Assembly (NCBI GenBank): GCA_032871835.1
Contig: CM065298.1
Span: 99,385,891 to 99,449,890, forward strand
From: Dipteronia dyeriana
Lineage: Eukaryota > Streptophyta > Magnoliopsida > Sapindales > Sapindaceae
Direction of reading: 5' to 3'
Length of the DNA stretch: 64,000 nucleotides
Position 1 is the stretch's first letter. Every line of letters begins with the position of its first letter. A program made the position numbers and the translations under genes. Below are positions 45,113-56,600 of the stretch, piece by piece. Below the pieces are notes generated by a model. That model did not search any database and had not been told where the DNA came from. It saw only the letters and a list, made by a program, of their open reading frames with translations.

Positions 45113-46126
45113 TATATATTTTTATATTGAATATTTTATTCTTTTTTCTAGTCAAGACAATATTGGTAGGATAAATATTAAACTGTAATTTAAATCTGTT
45201 GAATTTTTACAGTAATAAATAAAACTACTCGGAATTTTCGAAAGGATAACATCTAGTTCGGGATTTCCAAAATAAGGCATATGATAATAAGATCATATGG
45301 AAGCAGAGCATGATAATAAGAACATGCAAATAGAATTCTCGGGACCATCAAATCCCGAATGGGCGGAGAAGCTCGTAGGAGCATGCCAGCCGAGCAGGGT
45401 CAAAATGACCTTCGCAAAAAGGCAAACCCGATGCACCAGACTCTGGAAAAATGCTCAGGACACTATCGAGAGAAATTCTGGTGAAATGCGTAGCTGTGTT
45501 GAAGCAATTTTTTTTAAAAAGAGCTCAACGATTCGGTAAACCCTTACGCATAAAACCTGGGGAGACGTCCTTGGTATTGCGTAAGGACTCGAACTTATGA
45601 TCACGGTCAGCCTTGATGTAACGTTCAGGTAGCAACCGGGTATGAAACACAAGTGTAAACTTGTCTGTTTCAAGATGACTCGGTTAATAATAAAGAGCCA
45701 TTTTAATAAGATACTTGTCAATTGAAGTCATTCGGGTAACAGCCGGTTTAATAAGATACTCGGTTAAGTTACCCGAACATTGAAGAAGCCAGTTTAATAA
45801 GATACTTGGCAATTGAAGTCATTCGGGTAACAACCGGTTTAATAAGATACTCGGTTAAGTTACCCGAACATTAAAGAAGCCAGTTTAATAAGGTACTTGG
45901 CAATTGAAGTCATTCGGGTAACAGCCGGTTTAATAAGATACTCAGTTAAGTTACCAGAACATTAGCCAATTTAATACAGCGCTCGACAACAATCAGCAAT
46001 GAATAGATCAAGACCATTCAATTCAAAATAAAATAGAATTTTATTGCTCCTAAAAGAATGGTTACAGTTCAAAGAATGGTTCTGTACAAGTAAAAAAAAA
46101 TCAGAATTTTCTACAATTCTATAAAA
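45113..46126. repeat. Noncoding spacer of gypsy copy 2 with 91-bp tandem repeats
   Basis: The 91-bp unit is present about three times (TTTAATAAGATACTTG starts at 45702, 45793 and 45884). Each holds two halves built on TTTAATAAGATAC and TTACCCGAACATT. Otherwise noncoding. Confidence 0.85.
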
Positions 46127-49104
46127 TTAAGGTTGCGAGGATTTCGAGCTTTTGCCAATATTCGGATCTGGCACCATCTCGTACTCACGAAGCAGACTCT
46201 CATTAGACGGCCAAGTGATATCGTCGACAGTATCATTCATCCACTGGCTGTAATCTTCACCCGGGACTGGCCCTACATCTGGGACTGCACCCTCAACCGA
46301 CTATCGACTTGCGTAAAACGTCAAGAGAGAATGCTCGGACGGAATCTCTAAATGCATGGGAAGAGGCTCTTTGCCTTGACTACGATAGTAGGCTCTTCAT
46401 TCCTTCATCTGAATCGGAAGAGATTCCAAGGATCGGTCCACAAGATGTTTGATTGACAGCTCCCAATTAGCTAGGGCTTTCTCGGTCGCCCTATTCTTAA
46501 CTTTGAAGAACTCACCGGCCGAAACTAGCCCACGTTGAAATTCCTGAAGAAGTGGGGCATCGTAAGCATGGGATCTTTTAAAATGATCCACCCCTTGGAC
46601 TTCCAGTTCCAACCTGGCCTCTCGGGAAAGGGATTTAACTGTCAGCACTTGGCGCTCCAGATCTTCAATTTTTGGTCATACGCCGACTTCGCCCGCTCCA
46701 CCTCCTGCTCGGCCTTGAGCATGGATTATTCAGCAGAGATAGAAGATTTTAAAGTGATGCAACCTTCTCATCTGCCAGAGATGCCTTATCCTCAGCTTCA
46801 ACCTGCTTCACCAGACAATGGTCGGTAAATATTTGTACAGAACCGACCTCCTGTTGCTAAGCTTTCTCGGCTCGAGCACGACCCTCTTCACTCGCCTTCA
46901 GCTGAGCCTCTAGACGCCTTATTTGATCGGCTTGATGTTGCTGCGTCTGAATAAGCTCAGCGAATTCGGTCACCATCTGCAAAGGAATATACTTAGAAAT
47001 CTGGCAGAAGCAAAACAATAAAGGAGTCGGATTCAACTTACATAAGATGCATCGTTGAAAACATTTTGGAGACGATCGGTCAGGGAACCATCCCGAAAGC
47101 TGCTCCAACGGTCTTCCCGGATAAAAGCCCGACTGGAGGACATCTCCCGTAGCATATCCTGGGGAGGAAGGAATAAAGGAACCCCCGAGGGTTCAGCTCC
47201 CTGATTTCCAAACTCGGGGGTAGGAGAAGCCCTGTTCGGTTCTAAGGATGGAGAAGGAACCCCCGAAGGTTCAGCCCCCATATCTCCAACTTCGGGGGTA
47301 GAAGAAGCTCTACTCGGTTCTGAAGCGGCTGCATCTACTGATGCTCCAGCGCCAACACTCGGGGCAATCTCATCCATAACATCTTCGTCACTGGAGTCAA
47401 TAAATGAGACTACCCGAGGAACTTTGAGAGGATGAGACGGCAAACTAACTGCCTTTCGCTTCTCACCCCGAGAACAATGGAAGTTAAGATCAGCAGCAGG
47501 ATCTTCCTGGGGATCGTCCCGAAAAGACTCAAAGAATTCGGCACCTGCAAACACTTGATCCGTCAAGACGTTACCACCGTCGCCGACTTCAAACCGTCTA
47601 ACAGGCTCTTCACACAGGCCTTCACTCTGGCCACTCGGACCAACAGAATCCTGGGTAGGAGGCTGAGCACCCTGAACAACGCACTCGGGAATTCGTTCCT
47701 CAGCAGTGTCGGTTTCCTCATCAGGCTCGGGTGGAGCAATACCCTCATCGCCCTGACGGGAAGCTTTCTTTCTACTCGCTTGCAGAATTGCCTTCACCTG
47801 GAGAGCCTGAAGATCGCTGACAACGTCCGTATCGAACATTGAAAAAAAAAATCATGTTAGAAAAAAAAATGAAAAGCAGAAAAATACAACAGAAAGGGCG
47901 CCGAATTACTTAAATCGCTTGCGATGGCCCGAAATCTATCTGAAGAAGCCGAGCTTTATCAAATCCTCTTCTTTAAAAAGGTAGCTCTTGCTCATCTTCT
48001 CCAAAGTACGAACAGCTGCCCGAGTCAGCCTCTTCAGCTCAGAATCATTATAATCAATTATTTTTCTGTTCCACGCTTCGGGGGAACAGAAGAAACGGGG
48101 AACACTCAACACTGTTCGGGAATCCTCAGATCCAACAGTGACGTTGAGCCCGAGAGCCCCTCCAGTAAAAAACCAACTGTTCTTCCAGAACTTGTTGGAT
48201 GTAGGGAATCCCCATAAAAAACCCTTCTTTTTTGGGTCATCAGAAGCATCGACCTCCTGATTCACCTTTGCTTCTTTGGGGACCCAACCTTCCGATGGAG
48301 TAGATGCAAGAAAACAGGTCCCCGTTTTGCTGTGGTGTCACACTTCCCCTTCGGTATAAAGAAATGCCTGATTTCATTCGGGGAAGGCGGCGAAAGGTTC
48401 ATTCGACTGAACATGTGCCACATGCATATCAAGACTTTGTAACTATTCGGGGCCAACTAAGCCGGGGCTATCCCTGCTTCAGCCAAAAACCAGGCAATAA
48501 AAAGCTGAAGGGGAAGTGTGACACCACAGCAAAGCATGGATCCATATATCGCGACCATACCCTCAGAAGGATTCCATACGGCTCTATCCCCCGCAGGAAC
48601 CAAAGTGACTGAGTCGGGTAAGTCGAATCGGGAGCGGTATTTTTCTATCTCAGCTAGCCCGACCACATTCGGCTCAGTATCAAAGCCACTCCCGTTAGTA
48701 TCAGAAAACGAAAGGCGAGACGCCCTGTACACTTCATCAACGTCACCCTCGTTAACAGTCTGTTCCCTGATCTGAACGCTACTCGAGCCGTGCTTGTATA
48801 TCTTACTTCTGCTCTGATGTTTACCTATTCTTCGAAAAGATACCCTGTGATCAGAAATATCATAATCAAAACTAGATGGAGAACTCGATACAGGGCTGAA
48901 AGTGACGTCAGGGTGAAGCCCAGAAACATCAACCTCTAAGAATGGAGGTTCATCTATTGGGATATCCCCCAGTAATCGTTTAATGCAAGAAACTAACTGG
49001 AAATCCCCACGTTCTAATGCTTCAAAAGCGATTTTAAAGAGACGATGATGGGAAATGGCCCCATTAAAACTAACCTTGAATTGAGATTGATGCAAGATCT
49101 TCAA
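46127..49104 (-). pseudogene. Antisense intron-containing gene of gypsy copy 2 (Transposase_28-like plus coiled coil)
   Basis: Opposite strand to gag-pol. The open frame from 49104 holds HRLFKIAFEALERGDFQLVS, then EKYRSRFDLPDSVTLVPAGD and LPLQLFIAWFLAEAGIAPA, then TAA and LAPNSYKVLICMWHMF, a PF04195-like block. The true start probably aligns with ATG 16567 of copy 1 (near 49066), with a small indel here. Next come WGFPTSNKFWKNSWFFTGG and VRTLEKMSKSYLF. Intron 1 is recognisable near 47912-47840 but both splice sites are mutated. An acidic, Pro/Ser-rich part (47839-47043) with two similar AEPSGVP segments follows. Intron 2 is 47041-46977 (GTAAGT...GCAG), then the coiled-coil tail (EFAELIQTQQHQADQIRRLE). 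Nonsense codons at 46397-46399 and further on precede a conserved end IGKSSKSS at about 46130. Confidence 0.78.
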
Positions 49105-49555
49105 ACGGAGAATCGTGAACTTCTGGATAAAGAAATCTGAGTTTAAAGAAATTTATGCTAAAAATTGTTGAGAATAAACCAACAATGTCTCTCAGCAAAG
49201 AATTTAAAGATGAGACGGCACGAAACCCTAGGATTTCAAGGCGGGATAAGACTTATGACGAAACTCGATGACGTAGGCGGCGTTTGGGGAAACGCAAAAA
49301 TCATTTCTCATAAATGATATTGAAAAACGAAAAGACAAGGGACGCGTGTCAAAACAAGAAGTAGCCCTCGACCGTCAGAACTTCAAAACGTCGCCATCAT
49401 TTAAGATCTCGCGTGATAAAGCGAATAGAAATTACAGTTACCATTAAGACACACTTTTATGACAAGACGGCTATTCTGACGAGTAAAAATTAAGACGATT
49501 AAAATACTCTTGCCCGGAATGAAATTTACTCGGCAAAAATATTTTAAGGGGGTAT
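49105..49555. other. Untranslated 3' part of gypsy copy 2
   Basis: Noncoding; presumed 5' flank of the antisense gene. The purine tract AAGGGGG at 49546-49552 adjoins the 3' LTR. Confidence 0.6.
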
Positions 49556-50426
49556 TGTCGTATGTGAATTTTACCAAGCATACACGTCATTGACAGGAAG
49601 GAGAAAATAGCCAGGTGGACGCCCAAATGGGCACTCAGGAAATATCCTACGAGGCATCATTAAAGAGAAGAAAGCCCGAGTGAGCATATATTGAATGAAA
49701 CCTACTCGGGATCAGTTAACAACACTCGGGACTGGTTAAACAACGCTTCCACTCGGGCTCAAACGGTGCTACTCGGAACCATCAGGTAGAGTTCTCGGGA
49801 ATAAATTCGACTCGAGTAAGAACTTGGTGCTTTTTTCACACAGATTAAGTCATTAAATACGTGAAGATATCCATCAGGAAGGAATCCCAAATAAAATGGA
49901 ACATTAAGTTAGAAGAGTCCCCAATCAGAAAATAACTTGATTACTTTACGAAGACTACATTCTTATAAGGGAACAAGTCCAAATTGAACAGCACTACTAT
50001 AATCCCACTCGATTTTCATAAAAGACTCCGAAACAGGAAATAAGACAAATCAACCTCAAACAAGTAACCGAATCACAATTAAATACAAAGATATCGTATT
50101 ACTTGTACAAAGCAGATTAGGGTTCTATAAGCATATAAATAGACCTATAATCTGGCTCCAAAAGATATAGACAATATAGCATACAACAATCATAGCAAAT
50201 ACAGAGAGAAAAAAAAGAGTTCGAGAGCTTGTAAACATTATATTTTTATAGTGGATTTTGGCTTGGTTGATCCTTCAACCACCCGTGGACGTTTCTCCGG
50301 TCATCGGAGTTTTACCACGTAAAACTTGTCTTCGTTACTCTCTCTGAATCTCTTTCTCTTTGAATCAATAGCCGAAATCCAATTCTTATTTGCTTTTCTG
50401 ACATAATCCAGAAATCGACGTCAACA
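49556..50426 (+). repeat. Gypsy copy 2, 3' LTR
   Basis: 871 bp, co-linear with 38565-39435, with scattered substitutions and a few balanced 1-bp indels (for example ACTCGGGGACTGG against ACTCGGGACTGG). Followed by the target duplication ATATA. Confidence 0.93.
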
Positions 50427-51410
50427 ATATATAATTATTGAAATTAATAATTATATATTTAAATTTAAATAATTGATATATATATATATTAAATTTGTTT
50501 ATATGTTTTCATTATATATTATATATTTAAATTTAAATAATTGATATATATATATTAAATTTATTTATATTTTTTTATTATATATATAATTATTGAAATT
50601 AATAATTATATATTTAAATTTAATTATATATATATAAGTCCAACCCAATGATTGGGAGGTGTTGTGAACCCAATTCCAATCATTGGGCAAGACTTAAATG
50701 GAGTTCCATAATTGGAATCCATTTTAGGACTAGTGTGGTAGGGCCCATATTTGAGGCTTCTTTTTTGGATCTCTTTTTGAACCATTGTGGCCTTTACAAG
50801 ACCCAAATAAAAGTGGATCTTCTCAAATGAGTCTCGTTTTCACACCATTGTGGATGCTCTTACCATATTAAACTGTCAAATATATACCTATTACTTGACA
50901 CGTGGTGTCATTTCTCCGAGTCGAATGTCTTTTGCACTTAATGACTTTTATCATTGACATTTATTATTTTAAATAAATACTCAAACGTGTTAATTTAAAC
51001 AGTACATATATATAATGTTTGCAACAAAAGGAAATTGAGACAATAAGAGTTAACAGTGTAATGACCGCGCAAGACAGGATTTAGTTGCATAGAAGTTGAG
51101 ACAGGATTTGCATGGTTGGTCTGGACTGTGGATTCACATCTAAGCATAAAACGGCCACCTCCATGATGGATTTCAGTTTTTTCTCATCTTCAAGTGAAGG
51201 TGGTGGAATTCGTCCATCTAACACATCATTGAGTGCTATGTTCATATTGCCATGCAAAGTTGAAATCGATAAAAGAAAATCTTTTGGATGAATTCCTATG
51301 ATCACTTCCAATGCTAACACTCCAAAGTTATACACATCACATTTTTCTGTCACCTTCATTGTGTAAACAAACTCTGCAAAATATATGATCATGTGACATA
51401 ATCAATTAAT

Positions 51411-51416
51411 TATATA

Positions 51417-51472
<56 letters not shown>
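51411..51472. repeat. TG/TA microsatellite in the kinase intron
   Basis: (TG)n followed by about 20 TA units inside the single intron of the receptor gene; explains most of the intron length. Confidence 0.9.
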
Positions 51473-51474
<2 letters not shown>

Positions 51475-53689
51475 TAACTTATAAGACTACAATAATGACT
51501 GAATTATATACCTGGTGCAATATATCCATAAGTGCCCGCAAGTTCAGTCAAATTGGATGAGTCTACAGTGAGAACCTTAGCAATACCGAAGTCTGAAACA
51601 TAGGCTTCGTATTCCAAATCCAACAATACATTCTTGCTTGATATGTCTCGATGAACAATTGGTGGGTAACAATCATGGTGCATGTATGACAAGGCATGAG
51701 CCACACCTCTTATAACATTCATTCTCTTGCTCCAGTCAAGTTCTGATGTCGCTCTTTCGTTGCTTAGGATTGTGGCTAAGCTACCCCTTTCAATGTACTC
51801 ATAAACTAGATATGAGTATCGAGCATGTGATCAAAAACCATAAAATTTCACAATATTTCGATGTCGAATCCGTGACAGTGCTCTTATTTCACTTGCAAAT
51901 TCTTTCGGATATGTTGTCATCTTGCTCCCGCTAGCATGTAATGAGTGCAACTTTTTAACAGCTACAATTTCCCCGGATGGCAACTCTGCTTTGTAAACAC
52001 TTCCGGATCCACCCTTTCCAATGCAATAATTAACATCAAAATTCATTGTTGCCCATGTGATATCTTCATGCATGATTCTTCCATCAAATTTCAATACCGA
52101 AAATGTTTCTAGATTGTTTGCATGGTTTGGTTCTTCTAGTATTGACTCTCTCTTCCTCCTTTGAAAAGTAACGAATATTCCAATCACCCTAATTAAAAGA
52201 GCAAGCGATCCAAACAGAGGGAACACAATTACGAACATGATTTTCCTTGCCTTTGTAAAGCCATGCCTACGTGACACTAGAACATTGCAATGTTGCAGTC
52301 TGCTAACATTACCACACAATCCTTTATTCCCTTGTAATTCTTCTATTGAAGCATCTTGAAATGCTTTGTTGTCAGGAATTGGACCACACAACTCATTATA
52401 AGAGATGTCCACACTTGACAAGCTATGCATATCTTCAAAATTTCTTGGAATTACCCGAGAGGTTATTGTGTGATAGATTCAACATCTCCAAGCTCTTCAA
52501 ATTGCATATTTTAGATGGTATCTCCCCTCTAAGCAAGTTATGACTCAAATCTAGCTTAGATAGTTGATTTAACTTCTCTAACTGAATTGGAATTTCTTGA
52601 CTCAACAGATTGCAACTCAAATTCAAGTAGTGCAATTTCGACAAGTTCTCAAGATTTTCAGGAATTGAGCTGCTCAATCTATTTGCAGACAAGTCTAGTA
52701 GCTCAATTTCGGTGAGGAAGCCAAGCTCTCTGGGTATTGAACCAGAAAGTTTATTCCCATTCAAAATCAGCCTGTTCAGAGACGTCAACCGTCCGATTTC
52801 TTTTGGAATCTCCCCAACTAAATAGTTAAAAGAAAGGTCAATGCCTCCCAGTTTAGTTGAGTTTCCGATCTCAGGAGGTATGGTTCCACTAATACCATTC
52901 CCAGCAAATCTTAAATCGCGTAATTGTGAGAACTTTCCCCAATTTGATGTGATTTGGCCATAAAATTTGTTATGGCTGATATCTATGAAATTCAGCTTTG
53001 AATAAATACCAAAATCTTCAAAAAAGTTTCCACTGAATTGGTTTCCATCCAAACGAACCCTAACCAAACTGGTACAATTTTTCAAACTTTTAGGGATTGG
53101 GCCAGAAAAATGGTTGTCAAATATCGATAAGACTCGGAGTGATGCACTTCGGCAAACATCATGAGGTAAATAAAAAAACAAAAGTGTTTTCAAATAGGGT
53201 GAGACCAAGCAACATCGTAAAATTTTCAAATATCAGTGGAAAGGAGTCAGAAAGGTTGTTTGAGCTGATGGACAAAAACTGAAATTTATTCAATCTACCA
53301 AGTGAAGAAGGCACAGAACCTTCGAGTTGATTAAAATGCAAACTTAGATTAAAAAGAGATGTCAAATTTCCTATCTCATTAGGTATGGAGCCAAAAAGAT
53401 TATTATAACTGAGGTCCAAATGTTTTAGGTTACTGAGACTACCAATTGTAGGAGGAATGGAGCCCGAAAGATTGTTACTGTAAAGGTATAGAAGGCTTAA
53501 GTTGCTCAAACTACCAATTGATGGAGGAATAGAACCAGTAAACCAGTTTTTACTTAACAAAAGATCGGTAAGAGAAGTCAACTTTCCTATTTCTACGGGA
53601 ATGGAGCCAAAAAGATTGTTGCGGTAGAGGTACAAAATTTTTAAGTTGCTCAAACTACCAATTGAAAGAGGAATAGAACCAGTAAACCA

Positions 53690-56600
53690 GTTAACCAGTT
53701 GTCATTCAACCATAGCTTGGTAAGAGATGTCAAATTTCCTATTTCTGCAGGAATGGAGCCTGAAAGATTGTTACTATAGAGGCTCAGAATGCTTAAGTTG
53801 CTTAAATTACCAATTGAAAGAGGAATAGAACCAGTAAACCAGTTGTTACTCAACTCTAGATCGGTAAGAGACGTCAACTTTCCTATTTCTGCAGGAATGG
53901 AGCCTGAAAGATTGTTACTATAGAGGCTCATAATAGTTAAGTTGCTCAAACTACCAATTGAAAGAGGAATAGAACCAGTAAACCAGTTGTCATTCAACCA
54001 TAGCTTGGTAAGAGACGTCAACTTTCCTATTTCTGCAGGAATGGAGCCTGAAAGATTGTTACTATAGAGGCTCATAATGCTTAAGTTGCTCAAACTACCA
54101 ATTGAAAGAGGAATAGAACCAGTAAACCAGTTGTTACTCAACTCTAGATCGGTAAGAGACGTCAACTTTCCTATTTCTGCAGGAATGGAGCCTGAAAGAT
54201 TGTTACTATAGAGGCTCATAATAGTTAAGTTGCTCAAACTACCAATAGAAAGAGGAATAGAACCAGTAAACCAGTTGTTACTCAACTCTAGATTGGTAAG
54301 AGACGTCAACTTTCCTATTTCTACGGGAATGGAGCCTGAAAGATTGTTACTATAGAGGCTCATAATAGTTAAGTTGCTCAAACTACCAATTGAAAGAGGA
54401 ATAGAACCAGTAAACCAGTTGTTACTCAACTCTAGATCGGTAAGAGACGTCAACTTTCCTATTTCTGCAGGAATGGAGCCTGAAAGATTGTTACTATAGA
54501 GGCTCATAATAGTTAAGTTGCTCAAACTACCAATTGAAAGAGGAATAGAACCAGTAAACCAGTTGTTACTCAACTCTAGATCGGTAAGAGACGTCAACTT
54601 TCCTATTTCTGCAGGAATGGAGCCTGAAAGATTGTTACTATAGAAGGCTCATAATAGTTAAGTTGCTCAAACTACCAATTGAAAGAGGAATAGAACCAGT
54701 AAACCAGTTGTCATTCAACCATAGCTTGGTAAGAGACGTCAACTTTCCTATTTCTGCAGGAATGGAGCCTGAAAGATTGTTACTATAGAGGCTCAGAATG
54801 CTTAAGTTGCTCAAACTACCAATTGAAAGAGGAATAGAACCAGTAAACCAGTTGTCATTCAACCATAGCTTGGTAAGAGACGTCAACTTTCCTATTTCTA
54901 CAGGAATGGAGCCTGAAAGATTGTTACTATAGAGGCTCATAATGCTTAAGTTGCTCAAACTACCAATTGAAAGAGGAATAGAACCAGTAAACCAGTTGTT
55001 ACTCAACTCTAGATCGGTAAGAGACGTCAACTTTCCTATTTCTGCAGGAATGGAGCCTGAAAGATTGTTACTATAGAGGCTCAGAATGCTTAAGTTGCTC
55101 AAACTACCAATTGAAAGAGGAATAGAACCAGTAAACCAGTTGTTACTTCAACCATAGATCGGTAAGAGACGTCAACTTTCCTATTTCTGCAGGAATGGAG
55201 CCTGAAAGATTGTTACTATAGAGGCTCAGAATGCTTAAGTTGCTCAAACTACCAATAGAAAGAGGAATAGAACCAGTAAACCAGTTGTTACTCAACTCTA
55301 GATCGGTAAGAGACGTCAACTTTCCTATTTCTACGGGAATGGAGCCAGAAAGATTGTTGCGGTAGAGGTAAATTTTTTTTAAGTTGCTCAAACTACCAAT
55401 TGAAAGAGGAATAGAACCAGTAAACCAGTTGTTACTCAACTCTAGATCGGTAAGAGACGTCAACTTTCCTATTTCTGCAGGAATGGAGCCTGAAAGATTG
55501 TTACTATAGAGGCTCATAATAGTTAAGTTGCTCAAACTACCAATTGAAAGAGGAATAGAACCAGTAAACCAGTTGTCATTCAACCATAGCTTGGTAAGAG
55601 ACGTCAACTTTCCTATTTCTGCAGGAATGGAGCCTGAAAGATTGTTACTATAGAGGCTCAGAATGCTTAAGTTGCTCAAACTACCAATTAAAAGAGGAAT
55701 AGAACCAGTAAACCAGTTGTTACTCAACTCTAGATCGGTAAGAGACGTCAACTTTCCTATTTCTACAGGAATGGAGCCTGAAATATTGTTACTATAGAGG
55801 CTCATAATAGTTAAGTTGCTCAAACTACCAATTGAAAGAGGAATAGAACCAGTAAACCAGTTGTTACTCAACTCTAGATCGGTAAGAGACGTCAACTTTC
55901 CTATTTCTGCAGGAATGAAGACTGAAAGATTGTTACTATAGAGGCTTAGAATGCTTAAGTTGCTCAAACTACCAATTGAAAGAGGAATAGAACAAGTAAA
56001 CCAGTTGTCATTCAACCATAGCTTGGTAAGAGACGTCAACTTTCCTATTTCTGCAGGAATGGAGCCTGAAAGATTGTTACTATAGAGGCTCAGAATGCTT
56101 AAGTTGCTCAAACTACCAATTGAAAGAGGAATAGAACCAGTAAACCAGTTGTTACTCAACTATAGATCGGTAAGAGACGTCAACTTTCCTATTTCTACGG
56201 GAATGGAGCCAGAAAGATTGTTGCGGTAGAGGTAAAATTTTTTTAAGTTGCTCAAACTACCAATTGAAAGAGGAATAGAACCAGTAAACCAGTTGTTACT
56301 CTACTCTAGATCGGTAAGAGACGTCAACTTTCCTATTTCTGCAGGAATGGAGCCTGAAAGATTGTTACTATAGAGGCTCATAATAGTTAAGTTGCTCAAA
56401 CTACCAATTGAAAGAGGAATAGAACCAGTAAACCAGTTGTCATTCAACCATAGCTTGGTAAGAGACGTCAACTTTCCTATTTCTGCAGGAATGGAGCCTG
56501 AAAGATTGTTACTATAGAGGCTCATAATAGTTAAGTTGCTCAAACTACCAATTGAAAGAGGAATAGAACCAGTAAACCAGTTGTCATTCAACCATAGCTT

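Larger units (their letters stand above)
38565..50426 (+). mobile_element. Ty3/gypsy (Tat-type) retrotransposon, copy 2
   Basis: 11,862 bp. Both LTRs are 871 bp (38565-39435, 49556-50426; TGTCGTATG...GTCAACA). Target duplication is ATATA (38560-38564, 50427-50431). PBS is at 39438-39454 and PPT AAGGGGG at 49546-49552. It has the same domain plan as copy 1, including the antisense gene, but a different LTR subfamily. LTR differences are sparser than in copy 1, so it is the younger insertion; scattered stops still inactivate every frame. Confidence 0.94.
38073..50859. mobile_element. PIF/Harbinger-type MITE, split by gypsy copy 2
   Basis: The left terminus GAGCATCCAAAAGG (38073) pairs with the complement of the right terminus CCATTGTGGATGCTC (ending 50859). 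The 3-bp target duplication is TTA (38070-38072 and 50860-50862). Without the gypsy guest it is about 920 bp. The interior is an AT-rich array of about 80-90-bp units (AATTGATATATATATAT, AAATTTAAATAATTGA) in both halves (38240-38564, 50427-50630). There is no transposase. Small ORFs at 50624-50830 are not genes. Confidence 0.82.

Noticed and set aside
50624..50830. Two 60-codon ORFs on opposite strands
   Set aside because: Inside the right half of the Harbinger-type MITE; no protein features.
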